The notes below the pieces were generated by a model. It worked only from the letters and a program-made list of their open reading frames with translations, did no database searches and was not told the origin of the DNA. Positions 27,134-36,163 of a stretch of DNA of 64,000 nucleotides are shown here, piece after piece (the first letter of the stretch is position 1; each line of letters opens with the position of its first letter). The stretch covers positions 248,001 to 312,000 of the forward strand of contig JACKOF010000001.1 in NCBI GenBank assembly GCA_024234435.1, written 5' to 3'. The stretch is from Pseudomonadales bacterium. Lineage in GTDB: Bacteria; Pseudomonadota; Gammaproteobacteria; Pseudomonadales; Porticoccaceae. Both the position numbers and the translations under genes were made by a program.

Positions 27134-28387
27134 ATGGATGTGAAATCCTATATGCAGCAGCTGGGGCAACGAGCCCGCGAGGCTGCCCGTGTTATTGCTG
27201 CAGCCAGCACGGAAACCAAAAATACAGCATTGCTGGCAATTGCCGACGTGTTGAGTGCCAGTCGCTCCGAGTTGATGGCGGCCAATGCAACCGATATGGC
27301 CGATGGTCGCAAAAACGGACTGGATGAGGCGCTACTGGACCGACTGGAATTAAACGATGCCAGAATTGATGGCATGATTGAAGGCTTGCAGCAGGTTGCC
27401 AGGTTGCGTGACCCTGTTGGCGAAATATCAGCTCTTGAGACGCGGCCCAGCGGTATAGAGCTAGGCAAAATGCGGGTGCCTCTCGGTGTGGTAGGCATTA
27501 TCTATGAGTCCCGCCCGAATGTGACAATTGATGCTGCCAGTTTGTGCCTGAAATCCGGCAATGCCACTATCCTGCGTGGTGGCAGCGAAGCGATTCATTC
27601 CAATCAGGCCATTGCGCGTTGCATTGAACGGGGGTTGGACAAGGCCGGATTACCTGTTGCTGCTGTTCAGGTCATTGAAATCACGGATCGAGCAGCGGTG
27701 GGCGAGCTGATTACCATGACAGACTTTGTGGATGTGATTGTGCCCCGTGGAGGCAAAAGTCTGATTGAAAGAATCAGTGCTGAAGCCAGAGTGCCGGTGA
27801 TCAAACATCTGGACGGCATTTGCCATGTCTACATTGATGACAAAGCCGACTTGAACATGGCCTTTGATATTGCCGTTAATGCCAAAACACACCGCTATGG
27901 TGTATGTAACGCGATGGAGACGCTGTTGGTTGCGGAGCCTGTCGCCAAAAGTATTTTGCCTCGATTGGCGCAAGCGTATGTGAAGCAAGGTGTTGAATTA
28001 CGTGGTTGCGAAAAAACCCGCGCCATTATTGACTGCGTCGAAGCGACAGAAGAAGACTGGAGCACGGAATATCTGGCGCCGGTCTTGTCGATTAAAGTAG
28101 TAGCAGATATGGATGAGGCAATGGCACACATTGCCCGCTATAGTTCACAGCATACCGATGCCATTATCACCGGCGACAAATATCGCAGCGACCGCTTTCT
28201 TCGCGAAGTGGATTCCAGCTCGGTCATGGTGAATGCTTCCACCCGTTTTGCCGACGGTTTTGAATATGGTCTGGGTGCAGAAATCGGTATTTCTACTGAC
28301 AAGATACATGCTCGCGGGCCGGTTGGTCTGGAGGGGCTAACGTCACAGAAATGGGTGGTTTACGGTCATGGTGAGGTACGTAGCTAA
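27134..28387 (+). CDS. proA: Gamma-glutamyl phosphate reductase
   Basis: ProA reduces gamma-glutamyl phosphate with NADPH in proline synthesis. The 417-residue product, equal to E. coli ProA, has the aldehyde-dehydrogenase-like pattern: GKMRVPLGVVGIIYESRPNV (about residues 111-130), CLKSGNATILRGGSEAI, VIVPRGGKSLIERI, and the catalytic Cys258 in HRYGVCNAMETLLV. The C-terminus GAEIGISTDKIHARGPVGLE is also diagnostic. ATG 27134 is chosen; the frame extends upstream to 27074 but that part does not fit the family. It leads the proA-nadD-rsfS-rlmH series conserved in Pseudomonas relatives. Confidence 0.97.
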   Translation: MDVKSYMQQLGQRAREAARVIAAASTETKNTALLAIADVLSASRSELMAANATDMADGRKNGLDEALLDRLELNDARIDGMIEGLQQVARLRDPVGEISALETRPSGIELGKMRVPLGVVGIIYESRPNVTIDAASLCLKSGNATILRGGSEAIHSNQAIARCIERGLDKAGLPVAAVQVIEITDRAAVGELITMTDFVDVIVPRGGKSLIERISAEARVPVIKHLDGICHVYIDDKADLNMAFDIAVNAKTHRYGVCNAMETLLVAEPVAKSILPRLAQAYVKQGVELRGCEKTRAIIDCVEATEEDWSTEYLAPVLSIKVVADMDEAMAHIARYSSQHTDAIITGDKYRSDRFLREVDSSSVMVNASTRFADGFEYGLGAEIGISTDKIHARGPVGLEGLTSQKWVVYGHGEVRS

Positions 28388-28389
28388 CC

Positions 28390-29019
28390 GTGTCTATTGG
28401 TGTTTTCGGTGGTACGTTTGATCCGGTTCATATCGGTCATTTGCGCACAGCACTGGAATTGAAGGCGCGTCTAAATCTTGCTGAAATGCGCATGATTCCT
28501 TCGGCACAACCCCCGCATCGCGATACGCCATCGACATCGGCGGCGCATCGGCTGGCAATGCTGGAGCGGGCTGTGGCGGGTGAGCCTGGCATGAAGGCTG
28601 ATGACTGTGAACTAAAGCGCACCGGCCCTTCGTACACAATCGATACCTTGCGGGCAGTCAGGGCCGAAATGGGCGCTCATGTGCCGGTGTACCTCTGTAT
28701 AGGCATGGATGCGTTGTTGACGATTAACAGCTGGCAGCATTGGCGGCTGTTGCTCGATTTCGCGCATATTGTTGCTGTGGCGAGGCCTGGCTGGCTCCCG
28801 CCGGAAGAGGGCGATGTGGCGGTGTTTATCCGGCAACATCGTGAACAGCTGGAGTGCTTGCCGAATTCCGCCTGTGGCCATATAGCCATTGCGGAAATGA
28901 CGCTGTTGCCGGTTTCAGCCACAGGCATTAGAGAATCCTTGAAACGGGGTGAATCTGTGCGTTATCTGGTGCCTGATTCGGTCATTGAATATATCAGAGA
29001 GCAGGGCCTTTACCGATAA
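28390..29019 (+). CDS. nadD: Nicotinate-nucleotide adenylyltransferase
   Basis: NadD adenylates nicotinate mononucleotide in NAD synthesis. This 209-residue protein starts with the nucleotidyltransferase motif GVFGGTFDPVHIGHLRTALE (GGTFDPxHxGH), continues with MRMIPSAQPPHRD, the RTGPSYTIDTLRAV and YLCIGMDALLTINSWQHW segments, and ends with the second signature SATGIRESLKRGESVRYLVP (ISxTxIR-type). The start is GTG 28390, two bases after the proA stop, so coupling is likely. Length fits the family (E. coli 213). Confidence 0.96.
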   Translation: MSIGVFGGTFDPVHIGHLRTALELKARLNLAEMRMIPSAQPPHRDTPSTSAAHRLAMLERAVAGEPGMKADDCELKRTGPSYTIDTLRAVRAEMGAHVPVYLCIGMDALLTINSWQHWRLLLDFAHIVAVARPGWLPPEEGDVAVFIRQHREQLECLPNSACGHIAIAEMTLLPVSATGIRESLKRGESVRYLVPDSVIEYIREQGLYR

Positions 29020-29076
29020 CGGTAAGCACTTTCATTCATCAAGGCTGCACAGGCCATTGGAAAAATCAGGAAATAT

Positions 29077-29424
29077 ATGAGTAAACAACTGACAGATATC
29101 GTCATTGACGCCCTCGAAGACATTAAAGGAAAAGATATTGTCACCCTGAATGTCAGCGATCTTACTGATGTCACGGATACACTGGTTGTTGCCAGCGGCG
29201 CTTCAACCAGGCAAGTAAAATCTCTGGCCGAGCATGTGGTGGAAGAGGGCAAAAAGGCTGGTTTTCGACCACTTGGTATTGAGGGAATGGATGGGGCTGA
29301 ATGGGTGTTGGTGGATTATGGCGACCTGGTGCTCCACGTGATGCTGCCCGCTACCCGCGATTTCTACGAACTGGAAAAACTCTGGTCTGTCCGCCCGGAC
29401 GACCATACTGCTACTGAAGAGTAA
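29077..29424 (+). CDS. rsfS: Ribosomal silencing factor RsfS
   Basis: RsfS binds ribosomal protein uL14 on the 50S subunit and blocks subunit joining in starved cells. The 115-residue product has ALEDIKGKDIVTLNVSDLTD near the N-terminus, DTLVVASGASTRQVKSLAEH in the middle, and GIEGMDGAEWVLVDYGDLVL then HVMLPATRDFYELEKLW at the C-terminus. Trp/Asp/Tyr in EWVLVDYGD are conserved for uL14 contact. It lies between nadD and rlmH as in most gammaproteobacteria. Confidence 0.96.
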   Translation: MSKQLTDIVIDALEDIKGKDIVTLNVSDLTDVTDTLVVASGASTRQVKSLAEHVVEEGKKAGFRPLGIEGMDGAEWVLVDYGDLVLHVMLPATRDFYELEKLWSVRPDDHTATEE

Positions 29425-29431
29425 CCCTCCA

Positions 29432-29899
29432 GTGCGATTAAAAATAATTGCCATAGGAACCCGTATGCCCGGCTGGGTAGAACAGGGCTTCTCTGAATAC
29501 GCTAAACGGCTTCCCCCTGAATTGAAACTGGAAATGGTAGAACTGCCTCTTGGGCAGCGTGGCAAGGGCAGTGATCTTCAGCGTGCTATTGCCAGAGAAG
29601 GCGAGGCAATGATGAAGGCGGTTGACCCCCGTGACCATGTGATTGCGCTGGATGTTAAAGGCAATCCCTGGAATACCGGACAGTTGGCTGGCAAGTTGAG
29701 TGAATGGCTCGGCAGTGGTGATAATTACAGTTTGTTAATCGGTGGGCCGGATGGGTTGGCCCCAGAATGTATGGCGCGAGCCAACACTCGCTGGTCGCTT
29801 TCCAATCTGACGCTGCCCCATCCCCTGGTGCGAATTCTTCTTGCGGAACAACTCTACCGGGCCTGGAGTATCAATGTCGGACACCCTTATCACCGGTAG
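29432..29899 (+). CDS. rlmH: 23S rRNA pseudouridine-1915 N3-methyltransferase
   Basis: RlmH is a SPOUT methyltransferase that modifies pseudouridine 1915 in helix 69 of 23S rRNA on assembled 70S ribosomes. The product is 155 residues, identical in length to E. coli RlmH. Visible marks: IAIGTRMPGWVEQGFSEYAK, DHVIALDVKGNPWNTGQLA, the cofactor knot LLIGGPDGLAPECMARA, and the C-terminal EQLYRAWSINVGHPYHR. The start is GTG 29432, seven bases after the rsfS stop. In Pseudomonas the next gene is mrdA; here two extra genes intervene. Confidence 0.97.
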   Translation: MRLKIIAIGTRMPGWVEQGFSEYAKRLPPELKLEMVELPLGQRGKGSDLQRAIAREGEAMMKAVDPRDHVIALDVKGNPWNTGQLAGKLSEWLGSGDNYSLLIGGPDGLAPECMARANTRWSLSNLTLPHPLVRILLAEQLYRAWSINVGHPYHR

Positions 29900-29970
29900 C
29901 GGCAAAGTACAGGGCGTCCTCGATACATCAGCCCGGCAGAAGGGTGCTGATAAATAAAGCTGATAACTCA

Positions 29971-29998
29971 TTGTCATTCTGGGCATTTTTCCTACAAT
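29971..29998 (+). promoter_or_regulatory. Candidate promoter of the two-gene insertion
   Basis: TTGTCA (29971-29976) and TACAAT (29993-29998) are separated by 16 bases, a good sigma-70 pair, 29 bases ahead of the membrane-protein start. It would let the inserted pair be expressed apart from the proA-rlmH transcript. Confidence 0.55.
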
Positions 29999-30026
29999 GG
30001 GTGCAGGCTTTATGAGGGGTTTCAAC

Positions 30027-30401
30027 ATGGATAACCGGTTGTTTTTTGTTTTGGGTGATTTGCTGGCCAACATTCTGGTGGGTGCTGTTGTCGGCTGGTT
30101 TGTCAGTCTGATTACCGGGGCAGGCTGGAATATGATAATCGCCATGTTTGTGATGATGTTTCTCGGTATGCTACTGGCTGGTGTTCTGTGGCTGCCAGCA
30201 TCAATTTGTCTGGGCGCCATGGAGCTGATGGTGCCGCTGATGGTGACCGGTATGGTTAGCGGTATGGTGATTGGTATGTGGTCTGCCATGGCCCCGCTGG
30301 GAGCCGGTACTGCGTTTATGGTTGGTGCTGTCTGTGGCCTTGCCACAATTGTAATGATCTGGATTGTCAATCAACAGGTCAGAGGTGTTCAGCAGCTTTA
30401 A
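30027..30401 (+). CDS. Small Met/Gly-rich four-helix membrane protein, unknown function
   Basis: I do not recognise this 124-residue protein. About four hydrophobic helices can be seen (LGDLLANILVGAVVGWFVSL, WNMIIAMFVMMFLGMLLAGV, MELMVPLMVTGMVSGMVIGM, FMVGAVCGLATIVMIWIV), unusually rich in Met and Gly, with almost no loops. ATG 30027 is placed by GAGGGG at 30014-30019; ATGs at 29997 and 30012 are upstream alternatives. It is followed 24 bases later by a methyltransferase gene and preceded by its own promoter. The Met-rich helices could suit metal transport or sensing, but that is speculation. Confidence 0.65.
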   Translation: MDNRLFFVLGDLLANILVGAVVGWFVSLITGAGWNMIIAMFVMMFLGMLLAGVLWLPASICLGAMELMVPLMVTGMVSGMVIGMWSAMAPLGAGTAFMVGAVCGLATIVMIWIVNQQVRGVQQL

Positions 30402-30425
30402 ACAGGTTCAGTAGGAATCCGAAAT

Positions 30426-31037
30426 ATGGTTGATCTGATAACACAGAAGAAGTGGGATAAAGCAGCGCCAACCTTTGATTTGATGGCAGGCAGGGGTGCG
30501 GAAAAACGCTGGAAGCCTTTCAAGGATGACTTATTTTCTCATATGAGAGCTGATGCCAGGATTCTGTTTCTGGCACTGGGGACGGGGCTGGATATTCAGT
30601 GTTTTCCGGAAGGGCGCAAAATTGTGGCGCTGGATATAAGCCCGAAAATGCTTGAACAGGCAAACCCCAGGATTGCGCAGTACAACGGTGAGATTGACGC
30701 CCGGGTAATGGATGTACATGACATGGATTTTGAGGAACACAGTTTTGATCAGGTGTTTACTTCCTGTACTTTCTGCTCGGTTCCCAATCCGGTTGCGGCG
30801 TTGAAGGCCTTGCGCAAAGTGCTAAGGCCCGGTGGTGAGCTTTATATGTTCGAGCATACCGGCAGCCGATATTATCCCTTTAAAATCATGATGGACTTCA
30901 TGACTGTACTGTCGAGAAAAATTGGCCCTGATATGAACCGGAAGACAGTTGAAAATGTTAAGGCCGCAGGATTTGACATTCATGAAGTGAATAACGTTTT
31001 TCTCGATGTTGTAAAAACAATCAAGGCAACAGCCTGA
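30426..31037 (+). CDS. Class I SAM-dependent methyltransferase
   Basis: This 203-residue protein has Methyltransf_11-type motifs: ARILFLALGTGLDIQCFPEG (motif I, atypical ALGTGLD), IVALDISPKMLEQANPRI with the acidic residue binding the SAM ribose, DVHDMDFEEHSFDQVFTSCT, and the post-motif LRKVLRPGGELYMFEHTGS. The order CTFCSVPNPVAAL before the last motif resembles METTL7-like methyltransferases that act on small thiols or lipids. The substrate is unknown. It pairs with the upstream small membrane protein and ends 6 bases before the mrdA ATG. Confidence 0.85.
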   Translation: MVDLITQKKWDKAAPTFDLMAGRGAEKRWKPFKDDLFSHMRADARILFLALGTGLDIQCFPEGRKIVALDISPKMLEQANPRIAQYNGEIDARVMDVHDMDFEEHSFDQVFTSCTFCSVPNPVAALKALRKVLRPGGELYMFEHTGSRYYPFKIMMDFMTVLSRKIGPDMNRKTVENVKAAGFDIHEVNNVFLDVVKTIKATA

Positions 31038-31043
31038 TTATTG

Positions 31044-32936
31044 ATGAACAATGATTACGCGCTAAAAGATCCTCAACGGGAATACCGGCTGTTTTTTGGC
31101 CGTCTCGGTTTTACGGTATTAATTGTTTTGCTGATGATAGGCGGCCTGATCTGGCGCTATGCTCATTTGCAGATTTCCCGGCATGCAGACTTCGTTACCC
31201 GCTCGGAGAATAACCGGGTGCTGGCGCGGGCAGTGCCGCCACCGCGTGGTCTCATATATGATCGCAATGGCTTATTACTGGCGGATAACCGTCCGAGTGT
31301 GAATTTGTCCGTCGTTGTCGAGCAGGCAGAGGACCTTGATACGCTGTTCGCAGAATTGAAGCTGTTGATCGATATAACCGATGATGACATCCAGCGTTTT
31401 CAAAAACAGCTAAAGCAACGTCGTCGACCCTACGAAACGGTACCTCTCCGGTTTAATCTTAGTGATGAAGAGCAGGGTATTCTTGCTGTCAATGAACATC
31501 GATTGCCGGGCGTTCAGGTGACAGCACAACTACTGCGTTACTATCCTATGGGTGAAAACCTGGCTCATGTGCTGGGTTATGTTGGCAGTATTAATGATAA
31601 GGAAATCCGGGAGCTGGACCCGGTTCGTTACAGTGGCACCCGTGTGGTGGGTAAAACTGGTCTCGAAAAATATTATGAAGATGATCTACTGGGCGAAGTG
31701 GGTTACGAAAAGGTGGAGGTGAATGCTCGCGGGCGGGTCATGCGCAAGCTGGAGCATATTGAAGCTGTTCCCGGCACGGACCTTCACCTGTATCTGGATT
31801 ACCATCTTCAGAAAACGGCCATGGAAGCCCTTGGTGATTACCGTGGCGCGGTGGTGGCCATTGAGACAGCGACAGGCGGTGTGCTGGCTTTAGCCAGCAA
31901 GCCCGGTTTTGATACCAATCTGTTTGTTACCGGGATTAGCCATAAGCATTATCAGGCACTACTGACATCCCGGGACCGCCCCCTGTTTGATCGGGCCCTG
32001 CAGGGCCAATATCCGCCGGGTTCGACCGTAAAACCTATCTATGCATTGGCTGCGCTGGAGAGCAAAACCATATCGCCCGAATACACGATTTATGATCCCG
32101 GTTACTTCCAGCTGAAAGGCGAGGAACGTAAATATCGCGACTGGAAAAAAGGTGGCCACGGAAGTTCGATTGATCTGCATACTGCGATTGTGCAGTCCTG
32201 CGACACGCTTTATTACGATATCGGCAACAGAATGGGGATTGATTTGATTGCCAAATATGGGGCAATGTTCGGACTGGGTGAAAAAAGCGGCATAGATATG
32301 CCCTCAGAACGTGCCGGCATCATGCCATCGCGGGCATGGAAGCGCGGTGCTCGTGGTATTGCGTGGTATCCGGGTGACACGATTAACACCAGTATCGGTC
32401 AGGGTTTTACGCTGGCAACACCCCTGCAGCTGGCGGTTGCGGTTGCCGGACTTGCTACCCGGGGAAAGATGCGGGTGCCACGCCTGGTTAGACCGAATGC
32501 TGGATATGGCTCCGATAATGAAGAAGCCGGTGATGATCTGTCGGAAACAACGCTGGATATTAAACCGGCGAACTGGCGCTATGTGATTAATGCGATGGAG
32601 GATGTGGTACATCACCGCCGGGGAACAGCACAGGCCATCAATCGGGGGCTGGAATATCGTATTGCCGGTAAAACCGGCACTGCCCAGGTGATCGGTATAA
32701 AGCAGGATGAAGAGTATGACGCTGAAAAAGTCGCCATGATGAACCGTGACCACGCCCTTTTTATTGCCTTCGCGCCAGCTGATGAGCCGCTTATTGCTGT
32801 GGCCGTGCTGGTTGAAAACGGTGAACATGGTAGTTCGACAGCTGCTCCGATCGCGAGGAAGCTGATGGACGCCTATATGCAGAATTTACCGGTGACGGGT
32901 GTCAATCACTCAGAGGTTGATGATAATGCCGGGTGA
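31044..32936 (+). CDS. mrdA: Penicillin-binding protein 2 (elongasome transpeptidase)
   Basis: PBP2 crosslinks peptidoglycan during rod elongation, anchored in the inner membrane and paired with RodA. The 630-residue product has one N-terminal helix (LGFTVLIVLLMIGGLIWRYA), the pedestal region with VPPPRGLIYDRNGLLLADNR (about residues 64-83), and the transpeptidase domain with catalytic S327 in STVKP, the SCD triad element in VQSCDTLYY, and KTGTAQ at residue 543. ATG 31044 is used; an adjacent in-frame TTG at 31041 adds one residue. It overlaps rodA by 11 bases. Confidence 0.96.
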   Translation: MNNDYALKDPQREYRLFFGRLGFTVLIVLLMIGGLIWRYAHLQISRHADFVTRSENNRVLARAVPPPRGLIYDRNGLLLADNRPSVNLSVVVEQAEDLDTLFAELKLLIDITDDDIQRFQKQLKQRRRPYETVPLRFNLSDEEQGILAVNEHRLPGVQVTAQLLRYYPMGENLAHVLGYVGSINDKEIRELDPVRYSGTRVVGKTGLEKYYEDDLLGEVGYEKVEVNARGRVMRKLEHIEAVPGTDLHLYLDYHLQKTAMEALGDYRGAVVAIETATGGVLALASKPGFDTNLFVTGISHKHYQALLTSRDRPLFDRALQGQYPPGSTVKPIYALAALESKTISPEYTIYDPGYFQLKGEERKYRDWKKGGHGSSIDLHTAIVQSCDTLYYDIGNRMGIDLIAKYGAMFGLGEKSGIDMPSERAGIMPSRAWKRGARGIAWYPGDTINTSIGQGFTLATPLQLAVAVAGLATRGKMRVPRLVRPNAGYGSDNEEAGDDLSETTLDIKPANWRYVINAMEDVVHHRRGTAQAINRGLEYRIAGKTGTAQVIGIKQDEEYDAEKVAMMNRDHALFIAFAPADEPLIAVAVLVENGEHGSSTAAPIARKLMDAYMQNLPVTGVNHSEVDDNAG

Positions 32937-34062
32937 ATATGTCCACCGTATCAGACAGCCGGGGGCAGGTGTGTATCGCTCACGAGGCTGGAATCGCGTC
33001 CACCTGGATATGCCCCTGTTGCTGATGTTGCTTGTCTTTATGGGGGGGAGCCTGTTTGTGATTTATAGTGCCAGTGGGCAGAGCGAGTTTTACATGAAGC
33101 GTCAGATTACCTGGTATGGGATTGGCCTGCTGGTGATGCTGCTGACGGCCCAGATTCCGCCGCGCATGCTGGAGCGGTGGGCGGCGCTGCCTTATGCGGC
33201 GGGTATTCTGATGCTAATTGCAGTGGTATTTATGGGCTCCGGAGCCAAAGGCGCACAGCGGTGGCTTGACATCGGTGGGTTTCGTTTTCAGCCCTCGGAA
33301 ATTCTCAAGGCGGCAGTGCCGCTTATGGTGGCCAGTTATCTGGGAGGCCGGGTTTTACCGCCCCGATTCAAACATGTTTTTTGGGCGTTGGTGTTGATTG
33401 CGGCGCCAGCAGTACTGATTGCTATTCAGCCTGATTTGGGAACCGCCATTCTGGTGGCGTCAGCGGGCTGTTTCGCATTATTTCTGGCAGGACTGCCCAA
33501 GCGTTATCTGGGATCATGCGGATTGCTGGTCGCAATTTTTGCACCTGTTTTCTGGATGTTTCTCTTAAGAGATTACCAGAAACAGCGTATTCTCACGCTT
33601 TTTAATCCGGAGGCGGATAAACTGGGGGCTGGCTGGAACATTATTCAGGCGACCACCGCTATTGGTTCTGGTGGAATACATGGGAAAGGCTGGATGCAAG
33701 GGACGCAATCGCAACTTGATTTCTTGCCTGAAAGTCACACGGATTTCATTGTGGCGGTGCTGGCTGAAGATTTTGGTTTTATCGGAGTGTTACTGCTTTT
33801 GAGTGCCTACTTGTTGATTATTGCGCGCTGTCTGTTGATCAGTCTGCGCGCGCAAACCATGTTTGGCAGGTTGCTGGCGGGCAGTATCACGCTGACGTTT
33901 TTTGTGTATATTTTTGTCAATATGGGTATGGTGTCCGGTATATTGCCTGTGGTGGGTGTACCGCTGCCGCTGGTTAGCTACGGGGGCACATCCATTGTCA
34001 CCCTGATGCTCGGGTTTGGTATGCTGATGGCTATCAGCACAGAAAAAAGGAGAGGCCTCTGA
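32926..34062 (+). CDS. rodA: Rod-shape peptidoglycan glycosyltransferase RodA
   Basis: RodA is a SEDS-family polymerase that builds glycan strands from lipid II with PBP2. The 378-residue protein has about ten helices and SEDS motifs: GSLFVIYSASGQSEFYMKRQ, GAQRWLDIGGFRFQPSEILK (about residues 105-125), AIQPDLGTAILVASAG, GWNIIQATTAIGSGGIHGKG, LDFLPESHTDFIVAVLAEDF with its conserved catalytic Asp region, and GVPLPLVSYGGTSI near the end. ATG 32926 inside the mrdA end has GAGG about ten bases upstream; ATG 32920 is possible. The overlap points to translational coupling. Confidence 0.97.
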   Translation: MPGEYVHRIRQPGAGVYRSRGWNRVHLDMPLLLMLLVFMGGSLFVIYSASGQSEFYMKRQITWYGIGLLVMLLTAQIPPRMLERWAALPYAAGILMLIAVVFMGSGAKGAQRWLDIGGFRFQPSEILKAAVPLMVASYLGGRVLPPRFKHVFWALVLIAAPAVLIAIQPDLGTAILVASAGCFALFLAGLPKRYLGSCGLLVAIFAPVFWMFLLRDYQKQRILTLFNPEADKLGAGWNIIQATTAIGSGGIHGKGWMQGTQSQLDFLPESHTDFIVAVLAEDFGFIGVLLLLSAYLLIIARCLLISLRAQTMFGRLLAGSITLTFFVYIFVNMGMVSGILPVVGVPLPLVSYGGTSIVTLMLGFGMLMAISTEKRRGL

Positions 34063-34082
34063 AGTCAGAGGGACATAATGTG

Positions 34083-35078
34083 ATGAGCGTAAATCGATTT
34101 GTTTTGCACGGGTTTGTTTGTCTGGTAGCAGCAGTAAGTAGCGATGCGTGGGCGGATTACAGAAATCACCCTCAAGGCGTGGTCTTTGCCCAGCGCATGG
34201 TGAGCGAACATGGTTTTGATCTGGCCGAGGTTGAACGGGTGCTCGCTGCAGCCGAGAAAAAACAGCCGATCATTGATGCCATGAACAGGCCTGCCGAGAA
34301 GGTAAAGCCCTGGAAAGACTACCGGGACATTTTTATCAGTGAGAAGCGCATTGACGAAGGTGCAAGGTTCTGGAATGACAACCGCGAAGCGCTTGCCCGT
34401 GCTGAAAAGCAGTTTGGTGTGGCGCCGGAAATTATTGTTGCCATTATCGGTGTGGAAACTTTCTATGGTCGAAACAAGGGCAGCTGGCGGGTGGTGGACG
34501 CGCTTTCCACGCTGGGGTTTGATTACCCCAAACGAAGCAAGTTTTTTACCCGGCAACTGGAAGAATTTCTGTTGCTCGCTCGCGAGCAGAAAAAAGACCC
34601 ACTACTACTGACCGGGTCTTATGCCGGGGCCATGGGGTACGGGCAATTCATCCCCAGCAGCTACCGCAGCTATGCAGTAGACTTTGATGGTGACGGGTTT
34701 GTTGATATCTGGAACAGCTCCACCGACGCGATTGGCAGTGTGGCGAATTATTTTGCGGCTCACAAGTGGCAAGCGGGTCAGCCGGTAGTAACAAGAGCGC
34801 GGGTAACCGAGGGCTACGATCAGGAGCGCCTTAATCAGCTGTCATTGGCCAACACATTGAATGATCTGGAAAAGCTGGGGTTTGCGCCGGTGGATAAGCT
34901 GCCCGGTGAAATGCAAGCCTTTCCTCTGGAGCTGGAGGGAAATGGTGGCGTCGAGTTTTGGCTTGCGCTGCCAAATTTTTATACCATTACGCGCTATAAC
35001 CACAGCCATTTGTATGCCATGGCTGTGCATCAGTTGAGTCAGCTTATTCTTGAGCGGGTGAATGGTCTTGCGAGCTAG
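34083..35078 (+). CDS. mltB: Lytic murein transglycosylase B
   Basis: MltB cleaves glycan strands between MurNAc and GlcNAc to form 1,6-anhydro ends in the periplasm. The 331-residue product has a signal peptide ending near SSDAWA, catalytic Glu125 in AIIGVETFYGRNKGSWRVVD, and GSYAGAMGYGQFIPSSYRSY with the DFDGDGFVDIWNS metal-binding EF-hand-like loop. No proper lipobox is visible, so the enzyme may be soluble and not outer-membrane anchored as E. coli MltB is. AGAGGGA at 34067-34073 fits GTG 34080 or ATG 34083. Its end overlaps rlpA by 17 bases. Confidence 0.94.
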   Translation: MSVNRFVLHGFVCLVAAVSSDAWADYRNHPQGVVFAQRMVSEHGFDLAEVERVLAAAEKKQPIIDAMNRPAEKVKPWKDYRDIFISEKRIDEGARFWNDNREALARAEKQFGVAPEIIVAIIGVETFYGRNKGSWRVVDALSTLGFDYPKRSKFFTRQLEEFLLLAREQKKDPLLLTGSYAGAMGYGQFIPSSYRSYAVDFDGDGFVDIWNSSTDAIGSVANYFAAHKWQAGQPVVTRARVTEGYDQERLNQLSLANTLNDLEKLGFAPVDKLPGEMQAFPLELEGNGGVEFWLALPNFYTITRYNHSHLYAMAVHQLSQLILERVNGLAS

Positions 35079-36015
35079 ACTTTCAAAACAATACACCATA
35101 TTTGCCTGGCTGGGTTTGACCGCCTTGATGGCTGCATTGTTGCAGTCCTGCTCTTCCGGTGGCGGTTATGGGTACGGTGATGGTCCGCCACCAAAAGATA
35201 TTGATGTGCGCAATCTTCCTGATGCGCAACCCAAAGTCGAGCCCATTACCAAGGCGGGTAATCCTGATCCGTATACTCAGTTTGGCAAGACCTACCGGCT
35301 GTTACCTGCCGGTGCTGTCTATAAAGAAAGGGGGGTCGCTTCCTGGTATGGCAACAAGTTCCACGGGCGTAAGACTTCCAATGGTGAAACCTACAGTATG
35401 TACGGCATGACGGCTGCCCATAAAACCCTGCGTATCCCCGCTTATGTCAAAGTGACGAATCTGGAAAACGGGCGCAGTGTCATTGTGCGCGTTAATGACC
35501 GGGGGCCATTTCACGGTAACCGGATTATTGATCTGTCCTATGCGGCGGCGAAGAAACTCGGTTATTCCGATAAAGGTACCGCCAGGGTCGAGGTGGAAGC
35601 CATCGACCCGAGAACCTTCAATCGTTATCAGGATAATGTGGTTGAGCAGCCCTCTATCGAAAAGGTTGGCGGGCCGATAGTCACGGCAGGCACTCCCGCG
35701 AAACCCGCTCAAACCGGTGTGGCGAGGGCTGATACCAGTCCGCTTAGAAGTGCACGCCTGGATGGTTACGATTTTCAGTTGCCGGGCAATACTTTTTTGC
35801 AGGCAGGCGCTTTCAGCTCAGAGGGTTCCGCACGGCAATTGCTTACCCGCTTGCAGAAAGTGACGGCCACTCCGGTCGTGATTCGTGAAAAGCAGCATCC
35901 CGAGGCGATATTCAAAGTGTTGCTGGGGCCGTTAACCGACAATATTGAGCTTCTCAAGCTGAGAAATCTGTTGCACAAGACTGAGAATATTCAGGCTTTT
36001 GTGGTCTACGATTAA
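35062..36015 (+). CDS. rlpA: Septal-ring/rare lipoprotein A with SPOR domain
   Basis: RlpA is an outer-membrane lipoprotein; in Pseudomonas it is a lytic transglycosylase for denuded glycan. The 317-residue product has a lipoprotein signal (LMAALLQSC, lipid Cys near residue 30, with Gln at the -2 position). A Gly/Pro linker follows, then the double-psi barrel GVASWYGNKFHGRKTSNGE (about residues 91-109) through VRVNDRGPFHGNRIIDLSYA with the catalytic His/Asp region. The C-terminal SPOR domain (about residues 240-317, FLQAGAFSSEGSARQLL) binds denuded peptidoglycan at division sites. The gene starts within the end of mltB. Confidence 0.95.
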   Translation: MVLRARLSKQYTIFAWLGLTALMAALLQSCSSGGGYGYGDGPPPKDIDVRNLPDAQPKVEPITKAGNPDPYTQFGKTYRLLPAGAVYKERGVASWYGNKFHGRKTSNGETYSMYGMTAAHKTLRIPAYVKVTNLENGRSVIVRVNDRGPFHGNRIIDLSYAAAKKLGYSDKGTARVEVEAIDPRTFNRYQDNVVEQPSIEKVGGPIVTAGTPAKPAQTGVARADTSPLRSARLDGYDFQLPGNTFLQAGAFSSEGSARQLLTRLQKVTATPVVIREKQHPEAIFKVLLGPLTDNIELLKLRNLLHKTENIQAFVVYD

Positions 36016-36163
36016 CGTGAGGTTTACTTACTTCATTTTTGAGTTCTTTATTCCAATTGCCAGAGAAATTGAAACTTGCCCTTAAATCTATGGTGTACAA
36101 CGTGCTAAACTCCGGCCACTCTTCTTTCCTCTATTATCGACAACTGCCCTTATCAAATTGATC

